Shown piece by piece: positions 26,690 to 35,521 of a stretch of DNA of 64,000 bases. Each line of letters opens with the position of its first letter. The stretch's first letter is position 1. Location: assembly GCA_025459175.1 (NCBI GenBank), contig JALORC010000022.1, positions 21,242 to 85,241 of the forward strand, written 5' to 3'. Below the pieces are notes generated by a model. That model was not told the origin of the DNA. It did no database searches and was given only the letters and a program-made list of their open reading frames with translations. Source of the DNA: Planctomycetota bacterium. Lineage in GTDB: Bacteria; Planctomycetota; UBA1135; UBA2386. A program made the position numbers and the translations under genes.

Positions 26690-27181
26690 ATGGTCAAAGC
26701 CCTCGACGGTGCCCTGCGCGGGCCCGGCCTGCGCGTCGGCATCGCGGTCTCGCGCTTCCATGAAGTCATCACCGGCCGCCTGCTCGACGGCGCCATAGCG
26801 ACGCTGCGCACCCACGGCGTGGCCCTCGACGACATCCTGGTGACCTGGGTGCCGGGCGCGTTCGAGCTGCCGCAGGCCTGTCAGTGGCTGGCTCGCACCG
26901 GCAAGGTCGACGCGCTGGTGATGCTCGGTGCCGTGGTGCGCGGGGGCACCGACCACTACGAATACGTCTGCCGCGGCGTCACCGACGGCGCGATGCGGGT
27001 CGAGCTCGACACCGGCCTGCCGCTCGGCTTCGGCGTGCTGACCTGCGCCGAACTGGACCAGGCCATGGCGCGCGCCGGTGGCGACCACGGCAACAAGGGA
27101 AGCGACGCTGCCATCGCGGTGCTGGCGATGGCCGATCTGCGGCGGCAGCTCGCCGGTCCCACCGCGGGACCGACCGGTTGA
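26690..27181 (+). CDS. ribH: 6,7-dimethyl-8-ribityllumazine synthase
   Basis: 163 residues, standard length. RibH makes the riboflavin precursor from ribityl-aminouracil and dihydroxybutanone phosphate, forming icosahedral or pentameric shells in the cytoplasm. Signature parts are VSRFHEVITGRLLDGA, VPGAFELP, GAVVRGGTDHYEYVC (with the phosphate-site and His region), and NKGSDAA near the C-terminus, where NKG.EAA is usual. No other rib gene is adjacent. It precedes nusB, an arrangement found in many bacteria. Confidence 0.95.
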   Translation: MVKALDGALRGPGLRVGIAVSRFHEVITGRLLDGAIATLRTHGVALDDILVTWVPGAFELPQACQWLARTGKVDALVMLGAVVRGGTDHYEYVCRGVTDGAMRVELDTGLPLGFGVLTCAELDQAMARAGGDHGNKGSDAAIAVLAMADLRRQLAGPTAGPTG

Positions 27182-27241
27182 TCCGAGCGACTGCGGCGCT
27201 ACCCTGAGCAGCCCTGTTTCCTCGGAAACCGCTCCTTGCCA

Positions 27242-27766
27242 ATGACCGCCCCCATTCGCCGCCGCACGCGCGCTCGTGAGATCGCCATGCAGGTCCTGTT
27301 CCAGTTCGACGTGCGCGGAGCCGACTACCCCACCGAGCTCGGCAAGACGCTGGCGCAGCTGTGTCAGGACCAGTCGGGCGGCGACGAAGGCGACGCCGAA
27401 CCCGACGTCGTCGAGTTCGCGGCGCGGCTGATCGACGGCACCCTGCAGCACCGCGCGGCGATCGACCAGCGGCTGCAAGGGGTGACCCGCAACTGGGACC
27501 TGCGCCGGATGGCGACCGTCGACCGCAACGTGCTGCGCATGGCGGTCTACGAGCTGATGTTCTGCACCGACGTGCCGCCCAAGGTGTCGATCAACGAAGC
27601 GATCGACCTGGGCAAGAAGTTCTCGACCGCCAACTCGGGCGGCTTCGTCAACGGCATCCTCGACCGCATCCGCATCGACCTCGAGAAGGAACGCGGCAAG
27701 CCGGGCAAGCCGGCGGCGAGCGGCGACGGGGCCACCAGCGACGGGGCCGCCGCCGGCGCCGGCTGA
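27242..27766 (+). CDS. nusB: Transcription antitermination factor NusB
   Basis: 174 residues from the ATG at 27242; a TTG six bases earlier is also in frame. NusB binds boxA RNA with NusE to allow rRNA antitermination. Family marks are RRRTRAREIAMQVLFQ at the N-terminus, NWDLRRMATVDRNVLRMAVYE, and SINEAIDLGKKF followed by GGFVNGILD. A low-complexity Gly/Ala tail of about 25 residues is extra. Possible -10 TACCCT at 27200-27205 gives a leader of about 30 bases. Confidence 0.95.
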   Translation: MTAPIRRRTRAREIAMQVLFQFDVRGADYPTELGKTLAQLCQDQSGGDEGDAEPDVVEFAARLIDGTLQHRAAIDQRLQGVTRNWDLRRMATVDRNVLRMAVYELMFCTDVPPKVSINEAIDLGKKFSTANSGGFVNGILDRIRIDLEKERGKPGKPAASGDGATSDGAAAGAG

Positions 27767-27806
27767 TCGGCACCGGTTGATCGACAGCACGGATCCGGCG
27801 GCCGTG

Positions 27807-27835
27807 TTGCCCGCGTCAGCGCCAGGGCGCACACT
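27807..27835 (+). promoter_or_regulatory. Promoter of ftsY
   Basis: TTGCCC (27807-27812) and CACACT (27830-27835) are spaced by 17 bases. CACACT ends six bases before the ATG at 27842, so transcription would start at or next to the start codon. CACACT departs from TANNNT in its first base. Confidence 0.45.
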
Positions 27836-27841
27836 GCACCG

Positions 27842-28762
27842 ATGGTGTTCGGCAAGCTGCTCGGCGCACTCAAGAAGACGCGCGATGTGTTGACCGCGGG
27901 CCTCGCCCGCCTGTTCTCGGGCCGCAAGCTCGACGAGGCGTTCCTCGACGAGCTCGAAGAGGTGCTCTACAACAGCGACCTCGGCCCGGTCGGCACGCGG
28001 GTCGTCGACGAACTCAAGGTCGCCTGGAAGAAGAAGGAAGTGCGCGAGACCGCCGAGGTGCCCGCGTTCCTCGAGAAGAAGCTGATCGCGATGCTGCAGG
28101 GCAGCGAGGCCCCGCTGGCGCGCGCGGCGCAGGCCCCCACCATCGTGATGATCATCGGCGTCAACGGCGCCGGCAAGACGACCTCGATCGCCAAGCTGGC
28201 GCGCCATCTGCAGCAGCAGGGCAAGACGGTGATGCTCGGCGCCGGCGACACCTTCCGCGCCGCCGCCGTCGAACAGCTGACGCTGTGGGCCGGGCGGCTC
28301 GGCATCCCGATCGTCAAGCAGGCCACCGGCGCCGACCCGGCCGCGGTCGCGTTCGACGCGGTCAGCGCCGCGGTCGCACGCAAGGTCGACTACCTGCTGC
28401 TCGACACCGCCGGTCGCCTGCACACGCAGAAGAACCTGATGACCGAGCTCGAGAAGATCGTGCGCGTGGTCAAGAAGCAGCTGCCCGACGCGCCGCACGA
28501 GACGCTGCTGGTGCTCGACGCGACCACCGGCCAGAACGCGATCCGCCAGGCCAGCGAGTTCAGCAAGTCGGCGCCGATCAGCGGCCTGATCCTGGCCAAG
28601 ATGGACGGCACCGCGAAGGGCGGCGCCTTGTTCGGCATCCGCGACCAGCTGCCGATCCCGGTCAAGTTCCTCGGCGTCGGCGAGGGCATCGACGACCTCG
28701 AGCCGTTCTCGGTGCCGGGCTTCGTCAAGGCGATCCTGCAGTTCGACAAGGTGCCGGCGTGA
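27842..28762 (+). CDS. ftsY: Signal recognition particle receptor FtsY
   Basis: 306 residues, a compact FtsY without a long acidic N-terminal region. It holds the NG GTPase: P-loop GVNGAGKTT (106-114), GAGDTFRAAAVEQL (G2/I-box), DTAGRL (G3), and LAKMDGTAKGG (G4 region with KMD), closing with GEGIDDLEPF. FtsY docks ribosome-SRP complexes at the membrane for co-translational insertion. The start ATG lacks a ribosome site and follows a leaderless-type promoter. Confidence 0.96.
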   Translation: MVFGKLLGALKKTRDVLTAGLARLFSGRKLDEAFLDELEEVLYNSDLGPVGTRVVDELKVAWKKKEVRETAEVPAFLEKKLIAMLQGSEAPLARAAQAPTIVMIIGVNGAGKTTSIAKLARHLQQQGKTVMLGAGDTFRAAAVEQLTLWAGRLGIPIVKQATGADPAAVAFDAVSAAVARKVDYLLLDTAGRLHTQKNLMTELEKIVRVVKKQLPDAPHETLLVLDATTGQNAIRQASEFSKSAPISGLILAKMDGTAKGGALFGIRDQLPIPVKFLGVGEGIDDLEPFSVPGFVKAILQFDKVPA

Positions 28763-28775
28763 CCGGGCGCCCGGC

Positions 28776-30857
28776 ATGAGCGTGCTGCCGCCGCCGCCGC
28801 CCGCCCCGGCACCGGTGCCGCGCTGGCTCGCGGCGCTGTTCTTCGGCCTGCTGGTGGTGCCGTTCCACCCGCAGTGGATCGACTTCGAACAAGTGCGCCG
28901 CGGCCAGCTGCTGGTGCTGACCGGGCTGTCGCTGGTGCTGCTGAAGCGCCTGCCGGCGGTGCGCGGCGAACGCGCGCTGCTGGCGCTGCTGCTGTGGTTC
29001 ACGGCCAGCGCCGCGGTCGTCTGGCTCGGCCAGCTGTTCCTGCGCGGCAAGGACCAGCCGCTGTCGTTCCAGCCGTGGGAAGCGATCCTGCGGCTCGGGC
29101 ACTGGCTGGCGCTGTGGGTCGCCGTGCGGCTCGGTGCGGCGTGCCGCGCCACCACGGCGCTGCCGCTGGCGATCCTGCTGCTGCTGACCGCGGGGTTCGG
29201 CCTGCTGCAGCGGCTCGGCCTCGGCGAAATCGCCGGCTACGGCGTGCCGCGCGAGCCGGTGTCGGTGTTCGGCAACCGCAACGTCGCCTCGGAATGGACC
29301 GCGGTCGGGGCGATGCTGGTCGCGGTGCTGCTGCCGCAGCTCGGCTCCGCGCGCGCGCGCGCGACCGGTCTCGCGGCGCTGGTCACCGCCGGCGCCTACC
29401 TGGTCGCCAACCAGTCGCGCTCGGGATTGATCGCGCTGCCGATCGGGCTGCTGCTGCTGCTGGTGCTGCAGCGCCGCCGGGCCCTGCTGCCGATCGGTGC
29501 GGTCGCCGGCGGCATGCTGCTCGGGCTGGTGCTGGCGACGGCGGCCGCCCGACCGGGCGCCGAGAACCAGCTCGCCGCTCGCGCCGAACTGCAGCGCTCG
29601 ACGTCGACGCTGGCGGTGCGGTTCGAGATCGCGAAGAGCACCACGCGCCTGTTCGCCGAATCGCCGGTGTTCGGCCACGGCCCGGGCCAGTTCGCGGTCC
29701 AGTATCCGCGCCATCGCAGCCAGGCCGAGATCGAGGCGTCGAGCTTCGGCCGCCAGTTCGCGACCGAGGTGCGCACCGCCCACGACGACTGGCTCGAACT
29801 GCTGGTCGACGGCGGCCTGCCGGCGCTGGCGCTGTTCGCGGCGGCGCTGTTCGCGCTGCAGCGCGGGCAGGCGGACAAGGCCCGGCTGCTGCCGCTGTTC
29901 GTGCTGCTGCTGCTGATGCTGGTGCGGGCACCGCTGTGGAACGCACCGGCGGCCGCGGCGGCGCTGTGGCTCGCCGGCGACAGCGTCGCGGCGACGGCCG
30001 CGACGGCGCGGCGCCGCTGGGTCCGCCCGTTCGCGGTGCTGCTCGGGTTGTGCATGGTGGTGCTCGGCGTGCTGCCGATCGTCGGCAACAGCGCGATGAT
30101 CGCGCATCAGGCGGCGCTGCGGGCCGGCGACCAGCCGCCGGCGTCGGCCGCGATCACCGCCGCGTGGTGGATGCCGTACGAGCCGCGCTGGCAGCAGCTG
30201 ATGGCGCAGGAGGCGCGCCGCACCGACGACCTCGCCTCGGCGCGGCGGGCCGCGGCGCGCGCGGTGGAGCTGCGGCCGTTCGATCCGCAGGCCTACGAAC
30301 TGCTCGTCGACGTGCTGATCCGCGGCAAGGCGTTCGCGAAGGCGCGCAGCCTGGTCAAGCATGCGTTGACGCTTGATCCGGTGCATCCGGAACTGCGGCT
30401 GTGGCAGAGCTGGCTCTCGATGCACGCCGGCGATGCCGACGCGGCGATCGCCGCCGTGGTGCAGGATCCGCACCCGACGCTGCGGGCGCAGCTCGGGGCC
30501 CACTTCGACGCCTTGCGCAAGAACTGCCGCGACGAACGGCTCGCCGCGCGGTTCGCGATCGAGCACCACTTCGTGGCCGCCGTCGACCGGCTCGACGCCG
30601 AGGACCAGGAGTCGCACGAGGCGATCATGGCGCACATCCAGCAGCTGACGGTGGCGATGCGCATCGCCGAGCACAGCGATGCGCGGCCGTTGGTGCTCGG
30701 CTCGCTGCTGGTGCCGGAGGACGCCGCGAGCTACGCGAAGGCGGCCAGCACCCGCAAGTTCGGCCCGCTGCTGCCGTGGCAGAAGGCGCTGCTCGGCGAC
30801 CGGCTCACCCCGCTGCGTCGCTTCGAGGCCTGGCTGCCGATCGTCGGCGAGCGCTGA
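28776..30857 (+). CDS. O-antigen ligase-like (Wzy_C) membrane protein with TPR-like C-terminus
   Basis: 693 residues, about a dozen transmembrane helices in the first 430. Key segments are FGNRNVASEW, the Wzy_C loop with RFEIAKSTTRLFAESPVFGHGPGQF (a large periplasmic loop), and TAHDDWLELLVDGG. These features place it in the O-antigen ligase/polymerase superfamily, which transfers or polymerises lipid-linked glycans. The C-terminal ~250 residues are soluble, helical and TPR-like. It begins 13 bases after the ftsY stop, so it may be co-transcribed. The polymer it acts on is unknown. Confidence 0.8.
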   Translation: MSVLPPPPPAPAPVPRWLAALFFGLLVVPFHPQWIDFEQVRRGQLLVLTGLSLVLLKRLPAVRGERALLALLLWFTASAAVVWLGQLFLRGKDQPLSFQPWEAILRLGHWLALWVAVRLGAACRATTALPLAILLLLTAGFGLLQRLGLGEIAGYGVPREPVSVFGNRNVASEWTAVGAMLVAVLLPQLGSARARATGLAALVTAGAYLVANQSRSGLIALPIGLLLLLVLQRRRALLPIGAVAGGMLLGLVLATAAARPGAENQLAARAELQRSTSTLAVRFEIAKSTTRLFAESPVFGHGPGQFAVQYPRHRSQAEIEASSFGRQFATEVRTAHDDWLELLVDGGLPALALFAAALFALQRGQADKARLLPLFVLLLLMLVRAPLWNAPAAAAALWLAGDSVAATAATARRRWVRPFAVLLGLCMVVLGVLPIVGNSAMIAHQAALRAGDQPPASAAITAAWWMPYEPRWQQLMAQEARRTDDLASARRAAARAVELRPFDPQAYELLVDVLIRGKAFAKARSLVKHALTLDPVHPELRLWQSWLSMHAGDADAAIAAVVQDPHPTLRAQLGAHFDALRKNCRDERLAARFAIEHHFVAAVDRLDAEDQESHEAIMAHIQQLTVAMRIAEHSDARPLVLGSLLVPEDAASYAKAASTRKFGPLLPWQKALLGDRLTPLRRFEAWLPIVGER

Positions 30858-30872
30858 CCGGATCGGCGGCGA

Positions 30873-31787
30873 CTACTTGCCGGCGCCGGCCGCGGCCTTG
30901 ACCGCGGCGCGCACGTTCTCGAGTTCGTCGTCGGCGCCGCAGGCCGCGACGAACTGCTCGAAGCTCCAGCTCTGCGCACGCAGCGGGTGACCGGCCGGGA
31001 ACAGCGCCTGCAGCGCCGGCTGCAATTGCAGCCCGAGGTAGGCCATGCCGAGGCGATTGGCATGCAGCTTGTCACCCTGCAGCAGCGCCCCGGGCGGCGT
31101 GCGCAGCTCCCCCTTCGCCAGCGGCAGCACGATGCCATCGTTCTTCATCCGCGCCACCAGCGCCGCCAGCGGCACGATGCGCAGCTTCGGGTGCTGCTGC
31201 ACGAACGTCGCCAGGTCCTGGTTCAGGCGCTGCAGCAGTTCCGGGGCCGGGATCTGCGCCGGCGACAGCATGCGCCGCGCCGCGCCCTGCATGTCCGGCA
31301 GGTCGCCGACCAACACCGGCACCTCGAGCGACGCCAGCAGTTCGAGCCCCTGCCGGTAGCGGGCCGCGCGCTGCGCCGCCTCGTCGCCGCCGCCGAAGTA
31401 GCCGTAGGCGAACCAGAACGGGAAGTCGATCGCGACCACGTGGTCCGGCTTCGCCTTCCGGGTCGCCTGGATCTGCTTCTCGCCGATCGCGACCGGGTCG
31501 GTGAACATCGCCAGCATCTGCAGCGGCGGATGCGTGCTCGCCACCGCGTGCTCCCCGCACCACGCCTTCAGCACGTGCTGCAGCGTCACCGAATCGCCGG
31601 GTTCCTTGGCGCCGGTGAGCGGCCCGTCGCGGAAACCACCGCTGACGCTGGCACCGATCACGTGCACGCGCGCCAGCGCCGGCGCGGGGGCCGAGCCGGT
31701 CCCGGGCTCGACCTTCTGCTGCGCCAGCAGCGACAACGGCAGACAGAGCCAGAGGCTCCACGACACGACGACGGCACGTAGCAGCAT
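30873..31787 (-). CDS. Exported SGNH/GDSL-like hydrolase
   Basis: 304 residues with a signal peptide ending LLAQQ. HVIGASVSGGF holds the nucleophile Ser at the first SGNH block, although Asp of GDS is replaced (GAS). The C-terminal block GDKLHANRLGM has the D-x2-H pair. Such enzymes are often deacetylases or lipases of cell-wall sugars. It is last in a minus-strand trio, 20 bases after the GH3/serine hydrolase fusion, which suggests a role as an O-acetylesterase in peptidoglycan turnover; this is inference. Confidence 0.7.
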   Translation of the reverse strand: MLLRAVVVSWSLWLCLPLSLLAQQKVEPGTGSAPAPALARVHVIGASVSGGFRDGPLTGAKEPGDSVTLQHVLKAWCGEHAVASTHPPLQMLAMFTDPVAIGEKQIQATRKAKPDHVVAIDFPFWFAYGYFGGGDEAAQRAARYRQGLELLASLEVPVLVGDLPDMQGAARRMLSPAQIPAPELLQRLNQDLATFVQQHPKLRIVPLAALVARMKNDGIVLPLAKGELRTPPGALLQGDKLHANRLGMAYLGLQLQPALQALFPAGHPLRAQSWSFEQFVAACGADDELENVRAAVKAAAGAGK

Positions 31788-31807
31788 GTTGTCCTCTCGG
31801 CAGACGG

Positions 31808-34594
31808 TCAGCGCAGCGAAGCCAGCACCAGATCGTGTACGGCGGTGCGCACCGCCTGGATCTTGTTGTTGACGCGGGTCGGATGCACGCGATTCGTCAG
31901 CAACACGACGCAGAGATCGTGGCGCGGGCAGCACCACAGCGAGGTGCCGGTGAAGCCGGTGTGGCCGAACGTGCCCGGCGGCACCGTGGTGCCGGCCCAG
32001 GTGCCGCTCTGCAGCCGCTGGAAGCCGAGGCCGCGCGTGGTGTCGTTGCCGAAGCCGGACGGCGCCACCGCGAGGTCGACCAGTTCGCGCGGCAGCACGC
32101 CGCGACCGCCGCCGAGCAGCGTGATGCCGTACTCCAGCACGTCGCCGCCGGTCGCGAACAGCCCGGCGTGGCCGGACACGCCGCCCATCGCGTACGCGTT
32201 CTCGTCGTGCACGTAGCCGCGCACGATGCCGCCGCGCCGCGGATCGAGTTCGGTCGGCGCCGCCGGGGCCAGCGCCGGAGCGTCGGTCGGCGCGAAGCCG
32301 GCATGCCGCAGCCCGAACGGTGCCAGCACCTCCCGATCGACGAAGCGCGCGAACGGCTCGCCGCTGCAGCTCTCGACCACCGCCATCAGCAGCATGAAGC
32401 CGAGATCGCTGTAGACCGGTCCGGTGCCCGGCTCGCTCATCAGCCCCTCCGCCGCGGCCGCGGCGAGGAGCGCGTCCTTGCCCTGCAGCGTGCGGTAGTA
32501 GCGTTCGTAGGCGGGCAGGCCACCCTGATGCGCCAGCAGATGCCGCAAAGTGACGCGCTCCTTGCCGGTGCCGGTGAACGCCGGCACCCAGCGCGCGACC
32601 GGATCGTCGAGCGACAGCTTGCCCAGCGCGCACAGCCGCAGGATCGCCGGGGTGGTCGCCACGACCTTCGTCAACGAAGCGAGGTCGAAGCGCGTGTCGA
32701 GCGCCATCGGCGGCTCGTCGGCAGCGCTGCCGAGCTTGCCGACCGCGACCGCGGCGAAGCGTTCGCCGTGGCGCGCGACGAGGCATACCGCGCCGGGGAA
32801 CGCGCCGTCGGCGACCGCGCGCTCGAGCAATTGCTGCAGCTGTGCGGGCAGCTCCGCGGCGAGTTCGGCGCCGGCCGCGGACGGCTCGCCGGCCGGGCTG
32901 GCGGCGTAGACCGAACAGCCGCTGCCGGCCGCGGCGACCCCGGGGATCGTCACCGGCAGCCGACCGAGGATCGAGGCCTGGCCGCGCAGCGCCGCCGCTG
33001 CCGCGCGTTCGGTGCGCGCGGTCGACACATAGGCGCACAGCCACGTGTCGATCGCCGGCAGGTGCTGCACGAGGTACGGATTGCCGAACGACACCGCGAC
33101 CACGCGCTGGTCGTCGCGCAACGCCTCGACCACCGGCCGCAGCCCCGGCGGCAGGCCGATGCCACCCTGGTACTCACGCACCTTGACGTGCAGCGCCAGC
33201 AGCACGCGCGGGCTCGCCGCGACCTTCGCCGCCACCGCCGCGACCTCGGCCGGCGAACTGGAGCTCGACAACCGCAGCGGTGCGGCGGCGGTCGCGTTCG
33301 CCATCGCGGCCGCGAACGCCTTGCCCTCGCCGTCGTCCTGATCGAGCAGCGTCACCAGCAGCGTCTGCTCGGCGGTCTCGGTGTGCAGCGGCAGATTGCC
33401 GCCGCGGTCGCGCACCAGCGTCAGGCCGCGCGCAGCGATGCGATCGGCGATCGCCGCCGACGGCTTGGTGTCGAGCTGCTGCCGCCAGTTCGCGGCGACC
33501 GTGCCACCGCCGGCCAGCAGCCCGACCTTGGCCTTCGCCTGCAGGATCCGCAGCACCGCGTCGTCGAGCCGCGCCATCGGCACGCGCCCGCTCTGCACCG
33601 CGGCGACGACGGCAGCGCGCGCGGCCAGCGGATCGGGCGGCATCAGCAGCAGGTCGGCGCCGGCGAGCAGCGCCCGCACCGCGACCTCACCCGGCGGCAG
33701 CGCGTTCTGCACGCCCTTCATCTCCAGCGCGTCGGTGACGATCAGGCCGCGGAAGCCGAGTTCGTCGCGCAGCACGCCACCGAGGATGCGGCGGCTCAAC
33801 GTCGCCGGCACGTCGAGTTCCTCGCCGAGCCCCGGCACCGCGAGGTGCCCGGTCATCACCGCTTCGAGGCCTTCCTGCGCCGCCGCCGCGAACGGCCGCA
33901 ACTCGACCGCGCGCAGCCGCGCCGCATCGCCGGGCACCGTCGCCAGCGCCAGGTGCGAGTCGGTGTCGACGTCGCCGTGGCCGGGGAAGTGCTTGCCGCA
34001 CGGCAGCAGCCCGGCCGCACGCACACCGCGCGCGAACGCGCTGCCGAGGCGCGCCACCAGCTCCGGGTCCTCGCCGAAGCTGCGCACGTTGATGATCGGG
34101 TTCTGCGGGTTGCTGTTCACGTCGAGCACCGGCCCGAACACGAAGTGGAAGCCGAGCGCCTTCGCCTCGTCGCCGGTGACGCGCCCCATCGCCTCCGCCA
34201 GCGCCGGCGAACCGGTGGCGCCGACCAGCATCTGGTTGCCGAGCTCGCAAGCACCGCGCAGCCGGAACCACACCCCGCCCTCGAAGTCGCCGGCCAGCAG
34301 CAGCGGCACCGTCGCCGCCGCCTGCAGCTTCGGGATCAGGGTCGCCGCATCCTCGACGGAGCCGAGGCTCAGGATCACGCCGCCGAGTCCGGCCTCGCGC
34401 ACCCATTGCAGCATGCGGTCGTGATTGCCGACGCCGTCCTTGCTGTCGGGCCGCGACAGGCTCCACGACATGAACAGCTGCCCCGCCTTCTGCTCGAGGC
34501 TCAGGCTAGCGAGCCGTTCGGCGGCCGGATCCTGGGCCGCGAGCAGACCGGCGAGCAACACGAACGACGAGAGGCGATGGCGTGGCACTGCCAC
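31808..34594 (-). CDS. Fusion of GH3 beta-N-acetylhexosaminidase and serine hydrolase (beta-lactamase fold)
   Basis: 928 residues with an N-terminal signal. The GH3 part (about 25-370) is of the NagZ type: GKHFPGHGDVDTDSH at 200-214 with the Asp-Ser-His dyad, and nucleophile Asp288 in VTDALEMKGV. A linker with a GH3 C-terminal-like domain follows. Residues about 585-925 are a class C beta-lactamase-fold serine hydrolase: SLTK at 640-643, YSD at 728-730, and HTG in the FGHTGFTG block. This fold includes D,D-peptidases and esterases; a resistance enzyme is unlikely in this fusion. It would release GlcNAc and cut or deacylate cell-wall fragments outside the cytoplasm. It sits between nagB and an SGNH hydrolase gene. 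Confidence 0.9.
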   Translation of the reverse strand: MAVPRHRLSSFVLLAGLLAAQDPAAERLASLSLEQKAGQLFMSWSLSRPDSKDGVGNHDRMLQWVREAGLGGVILSLGSVEDAATLIPKLQAAATVPLLLAGDFEGGVWFRLRGACELGNQMLVGATGSPALAEAMGRVTGDEAKALGFHFVFGPVLDVNSNPQNPIINVRSFGEDPELVARLGSAFARGVRAAGLLPCGKHFPGHGDVDTDSHLALATVPGDAARLRAVELRPFAAAAQEGLEAVMTGHLAVPGLGEELDVPATLSRRILGGVLRDELGFRGLIVTDALEMKGVQNALPPGEVAVRALLAGADLLLMPPDPLAARAAVVAAVQSGRVPMARLDDAVLRILQAKAKVGLLAGGGTVAANWRQQLDTKPSAAIADRIAARGLTLVRDRGGNLPLHTETAEQTLLVTLLDQDDGEGKAFAAAMANATAAAPLRLSSSSSPAEVAAVAAKVAASPRVLLALHVKVREYQGGIGLPPGLRPVVEALRDDQRVVAVSFGNPYLVQHLPAIDTWLCAYVSTARTERAAAAALRGQASILGRLPVTIPGVAAAGSGCSVYAASPAGEPSAAGAELAAELPAQLQQLLERAVADGAFPGAVCLVARHGERFAAVAVGKLGSAADEPPMALDTRFDLASLTKVVATTPAILRLCALGKLSLDDPVARWVPAFTGTGKERVTLRHLLAHQGGLPAYERYYRTLQGKDALLAAAAAEGLMSEPGTGPVYSDLGFMLLMAVVESCSGEPFARFVDREVLAPFGLRHAGFAPTDAPALAPAAPTELDPRRGGIVRGYVHDENAYAMGGVSGHAGLFATGGDVLEYGITLLGGGRGVLPRELVDLAVAPSGFGNDTTRGLGFQRLQSGTWAGTTVPPGTFGHTGFTGTSLWCCPRHDLCVVLLTNRVHPTRVNNKIQAVRTAVHDLVLASLR

Positions 34595-34625
34595 AGCCTA
34601 CGCGGCAGCGCCGCCGCGCGCACGA

Positions 34626-35372
34626 TCAGGCGCCGTGATGGCCGACCAGTTCGCTGGCCGCGTCCTTGTCGAGGAACACCATCACGTTGGTGTGGCGCCG
34701 GATCACGCTGGCCGGGCACGCGGTCGAGATCTCGCCCTGCAGCATCGCCGCGACCGCCTTCGCCTTCGCCTTGCCGAACGCGCACAGCACCAGCTTGCGA
34801 GCGCCGAGGATCGTCTGCAGGCCCGACGTCACCGCCTGGGTCGGCGGCTCGCCGGGCGCGAAGCGGCTGCGCGCGTCCTCGCGCGTAGTCGGCGCCAGCG
34901 TCGTCACGTGGAACCCGGTCTCGAACGGCGTGCCCGGTTCGTTGAACGCGACATGGCCGTTGCGGCCGATGCCGAGCAACTGCAGATGCACGCCGCCGGC
35001 CCGGTGCACCCGCAGCTCGTGCGCCTTCAGCGACAACGGCTCGCCGTCGTGCGGCACCGGGAAGAAGCGGCCGCGCGCCAGCAGCTCGAGCAGCGGCGGA
35101 CAGTTGGTGCCGAGTTCGTGCACCATGCCGCCGCGGCGATCGGGCGTGAAGCCGAGATACTCGTCGAGGTGGGTCGCGTGCAGTTCTTCGGCGCGCATGC
35201 GGCCGGTGCGCAGTTCGTCGCCGAGCGCCTGCAGGAACGGCACGAAGGTCGCGCCGGTGGCGAGGCCGAGCAGGCCGCGGCGGAGCTGCGTGCCTCGCAG
35301 CTCGTCCATCAGCAGCGGCAGGGCCTGGGCGGCGGTGGGCAGGATGCGGACGTTCGGCAGGGCGTTGGCCAT
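34626..35372 (-). CDS. nagB: Glucosamine-6-phosphate deaminase
   Basis: 248 residues from the ATG at 35372. NagB converts GlcN6P to fructose-6-phosphate and ammonia. Motifs are LATGATFVPFL (phosphate site), LDEYLG at 69-74 with catalytic Asp70, and GIGRNGHVAFNEPG. The enzyme is first of the trio with the GH3 fusion (31 bases downstream) and the SGNH hydrolase, so released amino sugars can feed glycolysis. A nagA deacetylase is not visible in the window. Upstream, CACAGT lies ten bases from the start, a weak -10 candidate. Confidence 0.92.
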   Translation of the reverse strand: MANALPNVRILPTAAQALPLLMDELRGTQLRRGLLGLATGATFVPFLQALGDELRTGRMRAEELHATHLDEYLGFTPDRRGGMVHELGTNCPPLLELLARGRFFPVPHDGEPLSLKAHELRVHRAGGVHLQLLGIGRNGHVAFNEPGTPFETGFHVTTLAPTTREDARSRFAPGEPPTQAVTSGLQTILGARKLVLCAFGKAKAKAVAAMLQGEISTACPASVIRRHTNVMVFLDKDAASELVGHHGA

Positions 35373-35473
35373 CGGCGGGCCCACTGTGCGGTGCTGTGGC
35401 GCGGCTGGCAAGCGGCATACCGCGCATCGACGGGCATCTTGCCATTCCGTTCCCGCGCCGGCCGACGGCCTCC

Positions 35474-35479
35474 TACGCT
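35474..35479 (+). promoter_or_regulatory. Candidate -10 of the rsm22-like gene
   Basis: TACGCT, followed by GCG as at ribH and the alpha/beta hydrolase gene, 42 bases before the ATG at 35522. It predicts a leader of about 35 bases. Confidence 0.35.
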
Positions 35480-35521
35480 GCGCCGCCGCTGCCGCGGCTC
35501 AGCCGCCCACCGCGCGAACCG

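Noticed and set aside
31808..34594. Calling the C-terminal domain a beta-lactamase resistance gene
   Set aside because: The SxxK fold is shared with peptidases and esterases. Fusion to a NagZ-type domain and neighbours for amino-sugar use point to cell-wall metabolism.
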